A stretch of 64,000 nt of DNA from Amblyomma americanum (Eukaryota > Arthropoda > Arachnida > Ixodida > Ixodidae): positions 136,456,356 to 136,520,355 of the forward strand of contig NC_135505.1 of NCBI RefSeq assembly GCF_052857255.1, read 5' to 3'. Below the pieces are notes generated by a model. It saw nothing but the letters and a program-made list of their open reading frames with translations, did no database searches and had not been told where the DNA came from. Shown here one piece after another: positions 39,831 through 49,710 of the stretch (positions are counted from its first letter, which is position 1; every line of letters starts with the position of its first letter). The position numbers and the translations under genes are program-made.

Positions 39831-42169
39831 TCAGATGGGTGAGGCCCTTATTCCAGAACTCCAGTGGCCCGAGCCAAAGTAATGCAATTCACCAGTTCAT
39901 GTCAGTTCAAAGTCCAGGTGACATGAGGATTGAGCATTTTGGGGTGTCAGTACAAGGGTGCAATAATAAGGACAAGAAAAGAAAGAAGATATATATAGAG
40001 AGAGCCATTTTGTGCCCAATGACTGGCTATTATTTTTCTCGGTGCAGGGTTATGGCTTGTTTTGTAACATCCTCAACACGTGAAATGAGTTTTAGCCAAT
40101 GACTTTCTAAAGGTACTCGTTATAACTGGTTTAGGCCGAGCACTGTTTATCTGTTGAAGCAAACTGGGCAAAGTTTAGTATGTGCAGGTTTTGTGCTTGG
40201 TTAAGGCACAGTCAGATTTCATCTGATCTAACCATTGCATTTTATTTCGTTGAAAGCCTTCATTGTGGCTTCTATGGTGGGCAACTCTTGGCGGCTGTTC
40301 CATAGTATACAAGCTTACAAATATATAGCCTACTATTCATATTTCAAGTAACGAAGTTGTGTAATTTGCATTTGAAGGACTTTTTGCATCAGGAAAGTTG
40401 TATCAGATGCCGTAACTCTCTTGTTTTCTTGCCATAAAGAAAGTAAGTTGCTTCGCATAGTTCTCTATATTTTTCCAGATATCAGCTGTGCTTTTTCATT
40501 GTTGTTAACTCTTGGTGAAAGTGGTCGAATGCATGTGCCCTTTTGACTGCATTTCGAAAGTCTTGTTGACCATACCGTGGCGCTGAGTGTACCTCATGCA
40601 TTTTGACTTCGGTGCCTCTAACTTTTCCAGCTCCATTGCTTCTGACGCCAAAGGGAGGACCAGGAGGTCGTTACACTCTTGAAGCAACATCTTCCTTTTT
40701 TCTTTTGCATGTAACCCATGGTACACATGTGATTTGATCAGTTTGCAGGATGGCTATTTCTTAATAATGAGCTAGTATACTGGCAGCAACATTTCTTGCT
40801 TATCCTGAGCCTGATTTACAGGTTTCGCTGGCTGTTTTGTGACAGGTGCATGCTGTTGAAACAAGGCTGTTTACTAGTTTTCCTACTTTAAAAGCAAGGC
40901 AGGTATCAAAATGAGTTTTTTATGAACAGTGAATGGCAGTGGTTTGACATATTGCTTACGTTTTGGCTGCATTGCGGTTGCGCAGAATATTTTCAAAAAA
41001 TGTGCTCTTCCTTTATGTTCAACTAAGTTTATATACTGTGATGTTTTCGAGACCATATCTATTCCTTGGTTAGTGTGCCCTTTTAGCCTGCCATCAAAGT
41101 CAATATTTGTTGTTTTTTATGAGTTGTCACTTTGTCCATGAACATCGATAACAGGGAGGCATTCCAGTTTATGTGTTTGGTTAAGGGTCACTGTATTCAA
41201 GGTGCCTGGGATTGGTGGAGTGGGAACGCATCCTGGAATTGCACATAGTAGATCAAAGTGTGTCTTTTAAAGTTCACACTTGTTACTCGAATTTCTGTGA
41301 GCACGTTTCCTCTTGAACTGTCTTCAGGCATTATATGCTGGCAAGTTTGTGGCAGGTGTTAGTGTGTGGCAGTTTTCCCAGTGTATTTTTTACTATGGAA
41401 CATACTTTAAATTCAGATAGGCTTGCGTTCTGAGGAGTCACTCGAGCAAAGAAGTGTACAGGCGTCTGCTCTTTGAAGTAGGCTGATTTCACGATGTTTT
41501 TATCAGAGCTCTTAGATCATACCAGCTGGGAGAGAGACAGAGAGAGAATAAACTTTTATTGTATAAAAGGAGACGAGATCATAGCTGGGAAACTCTGCTT
41601 CTAAAAATATTTAGGCCCAGGGGCAACTCTTGGGTGCTTACAGATGGCGACACCATATGAAAGCGATCTGATAAGAGCTGTCACCATATGTTGCCATTAT
41701 CTTCTGAAAAGTGTTTTTTTTTGCTTAGTTTGGCTTCTAATTTATCTATTGTATTTATATCTGTGAATTTTTATTAATGGATCTGTTTGAATTATCTCAT
41801 TGCCAGGTGGTTGTACATTTACCACCAGCTTCTGGAGTTTGCTACTTGAACACAGTTTAGGTTATTGACCACAAGCGTCGGGGCAATCCATAAGTAGTCG
41901 AATATCTCTCAACTTGAACTGCCATTTTTTTGTGTTTCTTTTGCCCCACCAAAAACCGCTCCAATCACCTCCTTCCGGATCTAATGTTTTTCTTCTTATT
42001 CTATGGGAAGTTTTGCAGCTGGTAATGTATCGGAAAGCTCTGGTTTTTATATTATTTTTCACCACCCTTTGATGCGCCGTTGGAGAGGTCTTCAGGACAC
42101 AGAAGGAAGCATCTGAGGTGCAAAGTTCTCATTACCACTGTTGTTAACTATGAGTTAGAAGAACCTGGG

Positions 42170-42760
42170 AACATATTGATGTTGATCTGTATTGATTGAT
42201 TAATGTATTCTCATGACAAAAGGAAAAAAGGAGCTTTTATAAGCTAAGAAAGGTAAAAAAATAGATGGTTTAGCATGGCTAAGCACAGAATATGTGCTGT
42301 AACTCTAGTTAGGGTGGGCACTTAAGGTCCTTACGTGCGGAAGGCGTTTGACGTAAAGGCCTTTATTATAAGCCCTTTGCCCTAAAGGCCTTTGGGTAAA
42401 GACCTGGGAAAAGGTCTAAAGGCCTTCACTCAGGTCAAGGCCTGAGTGAGGGCCTCGCATGTTGCCCACAACTCGGTCGGCAGCTGGGTCGCCTGCCACA
42501 AAGCAGGCTTCAGGGACGTACGTATGCCTGAAATCAAAGTGCGCCTAGTAGTGTTGCCGCACTGAAATAATATACAGGAACTACCACCTTCGGCAATTTT
42601 CGCAAGCAGGCTGCGATGTCATCTAGACAGTTTGTTTGCAGATCTCTGAGGCTAGGTTACAGTGCTATTCACTTCCGAATGCCAATCACGGAGTCCATTT
42701 CTGTCTTGACGTCACGAATCTGAATTCAGGGGCTGGAAAAAGTTGTTCCACTTTGCAGTG
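42170..42760. repeat. Dispersed repeat copy 3 with an AAGGCCTTT-rich insert
   Basis: The flanks (AGGAGCTTTTATAAGCTAAG; CTGAGGCTAGGTTACAGTGC; CAATCACGGAGTCC) match the family copy at 44.93-45.17 kb. The middle (about 42318-42460) is made of degenerate units such as GTAAAGGCCTTTATTATAAG, CCTAAAGGCCTTTGGGTAAA and TCTAAAGGCCTTCACTCAGG, which are absent from the other copies. Confidence 0.55.
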
Positions 42761-43160
42761 AGCAACCTGTCATACCTGCTGGAAGACTGTAGTTCTAGTA
42801 GCGTTGAATGGGGAGGACCCAGTCGGTGTGGGCCTATATGTACCCCGCCATTAGAGGTGGTCGCGCAGGTGGCAAATGTTGGTGGTGATGTACCTACCTG
42901 CCTTGGTTGCCTTTGGTGTGTTCTGGAGTCTTTCACATGTGATTGCACAACTGTCCTGAAATGTTTATATGTATATGAAACACGGGAATTGCAGCACGAA
43001 TTCTATTACCTCGTGAACAGGCATCATACGTTGTACAGAAAGTGCGCCGCACTGATACTCGATACACAGAAATGCATGAAGAGCGGCAGACAGACGAGTT
43101 GGGAGTATGCTTTTCATTTGTCTGCTGTCCATTGTGCGTGCCTTTGTGTTCCAAGCACAG

Positions 43161-43278
43161 AGGAAGGAAAGTTCAGAAGAGGCCCTCGGTGTCCAAGCTG
43201 CACGCCAAAAAGTGTGCTGGATGTTACGTGCTTTCGCAAGGACTACCGGGAGTCTTTGGCCGATGGCGCAGCCAGTAG
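43161..43278 (+). other. Possible alternative terminal exon of the coiled-coil gene
   Basis: A pyrimidine-rich acceptor (TTTGTGTTCCAAGCACAG, ending at 43160) opens a frame. Joined to the phase-2 donor at 39688, it reads a basic tail (VGRKVQKRPSVSKLHAKK) to a TAG at 43276-43278. AATAAA at 43380-43385 would end such a transcript. Splice support is by eye only, and adjacent frames are also open here. Confidence 0.3.
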
Positions 43279-43379
43279 TAACGTTGGGTGCAGTGGCGCC
43301 GTCTGCTTCATTGTTTGCTACGCATGCGCAAGCGTGCCGAGATGGCAGCCAATAGGACAGTGACCTCACGTCCGACTTC

Positions 43380-43385
43380 AATAAA
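43380..43385 (+). terminator. Poly(A) signal of unknown transcript
   Basis: AATAAA followed by a GT-rich stretch (TGTGACGTAACGG). It would suit the possible terminal exon at 43161. Confidence 0.35.
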
Positions 43386-43515
43386 TGTGACGTAACGGCC
43401 TCTCCTGAATTCTTTCCTTCCTCCATGGGGAGTCAAAGTATCTGTGTGGCGTGGTTTCTGTACCATGACCTACCAACTAGGCCTCGTTACTGCTCTATTG
43501 CTCTGGTGCATATAA

Positions 43516-44204
43516 CAGTTAAACCTCGATATAACGAACGCGGATATTACGAATTATTGGCTATATCGAACTCTTCTTAAATATTTTTGGCAGACGTATG
43601 CAGCTTCTACTTTATATATCGAACGCGGTTGGCCGTGAAACGGATATATAGAACTCACCAGCGCCATACTGTGCCGGTTCGGATGCAGGCGTCAGGCTTC
43701 GCCGCGCTACACAAGTGACTGGTGGTGATGCAGCAAGCTTTCGCCCAAATGTTTGCATTTTTATCTCGCACTCGCCAACAGCGGCGTGTAGGGTTGCAGT
43801 CCGGCAGTCAGCATGCGTCGATAGCGCCCTGGAAACAGCAGCGCAGGTGGTTGTAAGCTTGCAGTAACAATCCTGCGCTCATGTCTGCTGTCGCGGAGCT
43901 GGTGAAAACGGCGATAGCTTTCGCTTTGACATAGCGCTTTCCACGCGACACGGCTGTGATGCGGGGAAGCCACTGTAGCCGGCGTTCAATCTGCGCTTAT
44001 GGTGCTGTGCGGGGAAGCTAACGCCTCCAAAACCTGGGAAAACGTCTCTTCGTTTCTCTAGTAAGGATCGCCACATTTGCTGTCTCTTCAGTGACTAAAT
44101 TGCGCCGCTGTTGCGCGCGTTTCTGACGAAATTTTATATTACGAATTTCGGCTATTGCGAACTATTACGATTATTTACTTTTTCGCTATAACGAGGTTTC
44201 ACTG
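43516..44204. mobile_element. pogo/Tigger-like MITE, 689 bp
   Basis: The left end is CAGTTAAACCTCGATATAAC. The reverse complement of the right end is CAGTGAAACCTCGTTATAGC. Terminal repeats of the form CAGT..AACCTCG.TATA.CGAA are characteristic of the pogo/Tigger branch of Tc1-mariner elements. No transposase frame survives inside. The TA target duplication is not clean on the left. Confidence 0.72.
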
Positions 44205-44611
44205 TACAGTGGTTTTACAGAAAAGCGATCGCTGCATCTTTTAATTCTAGTATGTTTTGGCTGGTGGCGAGGAAGTTCTCGCAGCTCCAGTGGTTTGCAA
44301 ATTTTTATGGCCGCTTATTTTATTGTGATGTGCCTGCACCTGTGCAGGGTGCTCGAACAAAAAGAAACTGAATCGACCGTGTATTGTGCATGTACAAATA
44401 TTTTGGGGCAAAGAAGTAAAGGTGTGGCGTTGTTTCCATGATTTTTGTGTCATTCTGAATGTAGTCTACACTTGATTTTTCTTCACACATAATTTTGAAG
44501 CCTTGGTAACTATTTTCTGTGCAACAAAAAATCCAGATCATGTCACCAGATGTAAGAGCATGAGATGGAGATTATGGGGACACTGATAGCAAATTAAAGT
44601 TGGCCTGCACT

Positions 44612-44965
44612 CTAAACACTTGACACGGCGCATGCGTAGAGCTGTAGCAGCTCGGTTTCGCCGGTGCGCCGCGCCGCCAGCACCAGCAACTGCTCCGCAC
44701 CACGTGATCAGCCGCCGCGGCGCTGGCAGCTGCTCCGCACCACGTGACAGCGGGGCGGCGCAGCCACGCTGAAGGCTCGAAATGCTACCGTAATGTAGCT
44801 ATCGCTACAAAAGAGACTGTGTTAGAGGACAGCTTACTGCCTTTTTACTCCCATATAGGCGTATTCATGTTTAGAGCATGTGTCGATAGATTACCGCCTC
44901 CAGGCGGGAAATCCGCCACTTTTATTGAAAGCGGAGCTTTTATAATCTGGCAAAGGTAACAATGA
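44612..44965. mobile_element. GC-rich interspersed segment with duplicated CTGCTCCGCACCACGTGA
   Basis: CTGCTCCGCACCACGTGA occurs twice, at about 44690 and 44731, within CpG-rich sequence. The right part has GACAGCTTACTGCC...ACTCCCATATAGGCGTATTC, a motif that recurs in reverse at 61.37-61.43 kb and in diverged form at 61.86-61.90 kb. It appears inserted in the repeat copy that resumes at 44930. Confidence 0.45.
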
Positions 44966-45170
44966 AATACTAGTGTCGCCATCATTGGCCGTTTTTGTAA
45001 GCAGACTGAAGTGCGTCCAGGCAATATTTTTGGGCACGTATCACTGAGGCTAGGCTGCACTGCCAGTCACTTCCAAACGGTGATCACGGAGTTTTCTCAG
45101 GCTTGAAGTCATGGGTTTGAATCGCGTAGCGGAAAAATTTTTAATCGCCAATAAATGGAACTTTTATTGC
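44930..45170. repeat. Dispersed repeat, copy 4
   Basis: CGGAGCTTTTATAATCTGGC, CTGAGGCTAGGCTGCACTGC, GTGATCACGGAGTTTTCTCA and GGGTTTGAATCGCGTAGCGG align in order with the copy at 42.5-42.76 kb. Confidence 0.5.
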
Positions 45171-45384
45171 CGAACAAGCATCGAAATGGCCAGGAGAAGA
45201 CAACTGGTTTTTACCGAAAAGAAGGTTGAAGTCCTTCAGTGTCCTTCTGAAAGTTTGCACTTCACTGCTCAATCGAGCCCGGATATATCGAAGTATTGTT
45301 TATATCGAACAGTCGGAACTATAGATACGAATCTCAACAAGGTTGACGACTGTGCGAGTTGGTACTGATTCATCCTAAAACCAG

Positions 45385-45760
45385 CCGGAAGACGCGACAT
45401 TGGCGAAGAGATGAGCACCGGACGAGGCTGTACTAACAACCGGGCGAGTGCTCCATTTTGTCCTTGGAGGGCCGAGTCCACCCGGCCGGGCGTCGGTGTC
45501 ATCGTTAGGCTTAACGACAGCGCCCCCGCGATCGGTCGAAAAACGGCCCTAAATTTGGAGGAAATGGGCCCACCTGGACGAATCTGGTATCCAGTTCCGC
45601 TCGATGTTCCGGATCGATCGATGCCAGTTTTGTCGGGGTGGGACGATTTGGACCGCGGCCCCAGCCGAAAATCGGCGGAGCCGGAACAAGTCTGTACTAA
45701 TCACACGTGCAACCTGTATACATTTCTTATTGTGCAAATAGTTTGTGTATATTAGCTCTC
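45385..45760 (+). other. GC-rich open frame, probable transposable-element debris
   Basis: A 114-codon frame (45411-45755) is rich in Gly, Pro and Arg and ends beside a pyrimidine-rich tract. I do not recognise it. Its position directly before a LINE RNase H remnant suggests retroelement origin. Confidence 0.25.
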
Positions 45761-45984
45761 CCCCCCTATCCTCACTTCCTGTCCCCTCACCTCTTTCATT
45801 TCATTTCTCCATTCTGCCTGCTATCCTTTATTTCCGCTGCCCCAGCTGAGGTGCTTCCGTATCGATGACAGATTCCGGGGCTAGCAAAAATCTTATCCTT
45901 CCCCTTTTTTTTTAATGCACCCCCCCCCCCTGCCCCCAAAACAAGTCTGCTCACGTCGCGCGCTCAGACGCGGCCCGTGTGGCC

Positions 45985-46340
45985 CTTTGCGAAGCGATTC
46001 GGCAGATCTGGAACAACCTCGGCAGTGGTGTATATTCGCAGACTGAAAGCCTGCGCAACAAATTTTAAGACGTTTCCTACGCCTCACCGCCCACCGGTCT
46101 CTGGCACCAGACATCACTGAGATCCTTTCATCTGCTCAAGAAAATGGTCACCGCATATAGTGTTCCAGTGGATCCTTGGACATTGCGGGCTCGATGAAAA
46201 TGACTGGGCCGATGCTGGCCTAAAGAGCGCCCTCAGCAGTGATCTCCATGCAGTTGTGCCTTCCTGTAGAAGGACACCACTTATTTCGAGCTTTATGAGG
46301 GTTGCGACGGCGAGATACTGGGATAAGCGTTGTTTGTGCT
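45985..46340 (+). pseudogene. LINE RNase H domain remnant
   Basis: Read with one frameshift near 46160, the sequence gives LRLTAHRSLAPDITEILSS and then VFQWILGHCGLDENDWADA and LKSALSS. The pattern QW.PGHCG..GN..AD..AK is the C-terminal RNase H block of non-LTR retrotransposons of the jockey/R1/I type. The Pro of the motif is Leu here and Gly is Glu. The frame is broken, so it is a dead fragment. Confidence 0.6.
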
Positions 46341-46836
46341 AGTGAGCGCCAATAAAACAAGAACCCGTTTTAAACTAGTAAACACCGCACCCTTATTTCG
46401 GACCACGGGTGCAGACTGGATGGTGAGCTATTTTGTGAGCAGCGCCCGTGGTATGAACATATTTAACTGTATGATCGCCTGACTCTCCACCCACTCGGGT
46501 ATATTTTGCAAGCAGGCCTTTGACCTCAAGATTGTTTACCACCGGGCGGTAAGTACTTTTGATGTTCCATGCGATGGCCATTAATCACTTAGAGGGAAAG
46601 TAGGCGCTGAGGACCATTGTGGTGACGGGTTGCTCGTTTCAGAATTGCCATAAATTTCAGGGTTTCTCCATTTCGACATTGAAGAATGTGTCTGCGCCTA
46701 CGCCTCTTCGTGAATGCTTTGATGTATTGCTTATGTCTGCAGACCACGGTCTGCTGACCGCAAAGCACTGGTACAGTACACTTCCGCGCCGAGAATTTCA
46801 CGGTTGCGTTTCATGAGTGCTGTACGCGTTGTGCCA

Positions 46837-46858
46837 CCCCCCCCCCCCCCCCCCCCCC
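46837..46858 (+). repeat. Poly-C tract of 22 bases
   Basis: Uninterrupted run of 22 C in an otherwise featureless intergenic stretch. Confidence 0.95.
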
Positions 46859-48200
46859 GCCTACCCTCCTTCATCACCTACACCCCTTTGCTATTTTTAT
46901 TCATTGTGCGCTGCTTTTTCAGTGGTCAAGAATAGATCATTTCTGCGAACGATTTTTCACAAATTTTGAAATGTAAAGCAGGAAGGTCTGTGATACAAAT
47001 GTTGCCGTTTCAATAATCCTGCATAGGAACATAAACGCAGTGCGCACAGTCATCAGCCGTGATGCGCTAGCTGGCATATAACAATATATATAACGTTTAC
47101 GGTTTTAATCTAGATGGAGTACAGTGTGCACAGTGAGATCACTGACATTTTTTTTCAAGTCTGTCAGGCGTGAGGTATCTGTTGATATGCTGCATGCATT
47201 GTACTTAGATCTGGACAGGGTGTTTATCATCTCACATTTCCGGCACAAGATTTCATGGTGCTTTTATGAGACTGTATGTTTTTCTTTTATTGAGACAGTG
47301 TGCCTGCTACCGGGGCACGAACAGAACTCTTTTGGATTTATGCTGTTGCTCACTTAGCATATTGTTTCGATGATTGATCGCCTTTCAGTGAGACACTCAG
47401 TATGAGTCGCAGATGTGAAATATGCTAGTGCGGAGTTCGTAGGGTATGGAAGATATGTAGAAATCCTCACGCTTTACACATGTTTCTCACGTGAGTTCCA
47501 TATTCGCTCTGTGTAGTTTCAGTATGAATTTAATACTATGTGTGTGACGTTGCACTGACTATATACATGTGAGTTTCGATTGTTCCATTTGCATAATCCA
47601 GATAGACTCCGAACGTTCGATATGGTTTTCATACGACGTACACGCATAAATAATCGGAACTGTGGGGATCGTAATGTGAAATGTTTCACCAAGGCCTACG
47701 GCGTGCACTCATATTGCTATCAAGAATTAAAAAAAGGAAGTAAAATCTGCAAAATCTATGCAAACGTCGTGCGACTCAGAAGCTCTGTTGTACGTCAGAT
47801 AATAGTACTACTGCCCATGCCTCGCACGATATCTACGTGGTGGAGGGAGAGAAAATTTATTTTTATTTTTAACGGCACTTTCGCCCATATTCTTACTTGT
47901 ATATATACACGGAATGTCTTCGGCGAGAATTTTGTAGCCTTAAAAAATGGCGTCTCCACTCAGGGCAACTCCAGAAGATTTGGTTCAGTATAATGAGGAA
48001 AACAATGATAAGACAGCAAAAACCAGGAAACCAAAACTGGTTTCGTCCAACGTATGGCGTCACAATATACCAGAGTATGATGTCACCGATACTGTCACGA
48101 AACATGTCATGTGTATGTAGCTAAACTGGCGACTGTGACAGCTTCGATCATTGTTTCTGTGAAGCGACGAAAAAGAAGCTGAAAATATTTTTTCCCGCTT
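46859..48200. other. Intergenic stretch without recognised features
   Basis: AT-rich sequence with scattered open frames on both strands and no homology I recognise. A longer frame near 47580-47993 lacks an ATG-led context and any family pattern. Confidence 0.5.
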
Positions 48201-48530
48201 ATAATAATAATAATAATAATAATAATAATTGGTTTTTGGTGGAAGAAAATGGCGCAGTATCTGTCTGATATATCATTGGACACCTGAACCGCGCCGTAAG
48301 GGAAGGGATAAAAAAGGGAGTGAATGAAGAAAGGAAGAGAGAGGTGCCGTAGTGGAGGGTTCCGGAATAAGTTCGACCACCTGGGGATCGTTAACGTGCA
48401 CTGACATTAAACTGCACTGACATCGCACAGCACACGGGCGCCTTAGCGTTTTGCCTTCATAAAAACGCAGCCGCCGCGGTCGGGTTCGAATGCGGGAACT
48501 CTGGATCAGTAGCCGAGCGAGCTAATATCG
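48201..48530 (-). mobile_element. tRNA-type SINE with (TTA)n tail, minus
   Basis: The tail (ATA)n at 48201-48229 is followed by the reverse-complement body (ATGGCGCAGTATCTGTCTGA, GGACACCTGAACCGCGCCGT, TTAACGTGCACTGACATTAA) and head (GCCGCCGCGGTCGGGTTCGA). The stretch around 48400-48422 is duplicated (CACTGACAT twice). Confidence 0.8.
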
Positions 48531-48856
48531 ACGGGCGTGCAGATCGTGACGTCAAACATGCAAGGCCGCCCGTAGAACTCGCTCCAATGGAGGCCACGAA
48601 ACAGGAATATTTTAAATTCATTTGCGCCGAAACAAAAGCGCGTCAAGCTGCAAATTTGGCACAGAGGATTAGAAGACTACGAAGAAGCTACCGTGAAAGT
48701 TGCAGTAAAATGTGTGGAGGTCAAGGAAACTTCACGGCCTGGCGGTTGCGGGTTTCGTGTGTGGACGTGCGCCTAGATTGCCGCGGTTTCAGTAGTTGGT
48801 TAAGAGCCGAAGTAGTTTGACCCGCTGCCTCCATTCAGTCTGGTTCTAATCATTTA

Positions 48857-49355
48857 GCCGCCGTGGTGGCTCAGTAGCTGTGGTGCTCGGCTGATGCCTC
48901 GAAGGACGCGGGTTCGATCCTGGGCACGGCGGCCGCATCGAAATTGAAAATTGGTTTTGGGGAAAGGTAATGGCGCAGTATCTGTCTCGCATATCGGCGG
49001 ACACCTGAACCGCGCCGTAAGGGAAGGGATAAAGGAGGGAGCTAAGAGAAGAAAGGAAGAAAGAGGTGCCGTAGTGGAGAACTCCGGAATAATTTCGACC
49101 TCCTGGGGATCTTTAACGTGCGCTGACATCGCACAGCACACGGGCGTTTTTGTGTTTCGCCCTCTATCGAAACGCGGCCGCCTCGGTCGGGTTCGAACCC
49201 GGGTACTCCGGATCAGGAGCCGAGCGCCCTAACCACTGAGCCACCGCGGCGGGCCGGCCGCATTTCTATGGAGGCGAAATGCAAGAGGCCCGTGTACTGT
49301 AGATGTCAGTGCACGTTAAAGAACCCAGAAGTGGTCGACATTAATTCCTTAAACT
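48857..49355 (+). mobile_element. SINE (plus) interrupted by another SINE (minus)
   Basis: The plus-strand head (GTGGTGGCTCAGTAGCTG with A-box-like sequence and GGGTTCGATCC B box) occupies 48857-48938. Its body resumes at 49256 (GGAGGCGAAATGCAAGAGGC, GTGCACGTTAAAGAACCCA). Between them lies a complete minus-strand copy (48939-49255) whose head is GGGTTCGAACCCGGGTACTC...CCACTGAGCCACCGCGG. The 8-bp duplication GGCCGCAT (48931-48938, 49256-49263) marks the insertion. Removing it restores a continuous SINE. Confidence 0.88.
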
Positions 49356-49356
49356 C

Positions 49357-49624
49357 CACATACCACACCATACCGCACCGTACGGTACTATACCATACCA
49401 TACCATACTACATACCGTGCCGCACCATACCTAGCAACACCATATCGTGTCGTACCGCACAATACAATACACACCATACCGCACCGTACCATACTACACC
49501 ATACCACATAACGTACCGTTCCACACAATACAATACACACCATACCATACCACATACCATACCGCACCATACCGCACCATACCGAGCCACACTATATCGT
49601 ACTGTACCACGCCATATACCATAA
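49357..49624 (+). repeat. Minisatellite of CATAC / CGCAC / ACACC units
   Basis: About 270 bp built from 5-bp words (CATAC, CACAC, CGTAC, CGCAC) in phrases such as CATACCGCACCGTACCATAC and repeated CACAATACAATACACACCA. It starts where the SINE tail should be, so it probably grew from that tail. It ends about 85 bp before the gustatory receptor stop codon on the opposite strand. Confidence 0.9.
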
Positions 49625-49710
49625 GACAACACTGCGATACAGATTAGTTGTTTTCTGCCCACTGCTTTAATTGGGAAGACACGTCACACTGTGGAACGCA
49701 TCGTGCGCAT

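Noticed and set aside
42743..43363. 206-codon plus-strand frame
   Set aside because: No recognisable domain. It overlaps dispersed repeats and the possible terminal exon in another frame. Cys-rich composition alone is not evidence.
47580..47993. 137-codon plus-strand frame
   Set aside because: The first codon is not ATG, the composition is AT-driven and there is no family match.
48587..48820. 77-codon frame with a basic helical stretch (RRLRRSYRESCSKM)
   Set aside because: ATG-led and protein-like at first, but short, between SINEs, with no splice or homology support.
49388..49662. Tyr/Met/Val-rich frames on both strands
   Set aside because: Products of the CATAC-type minisatellite.
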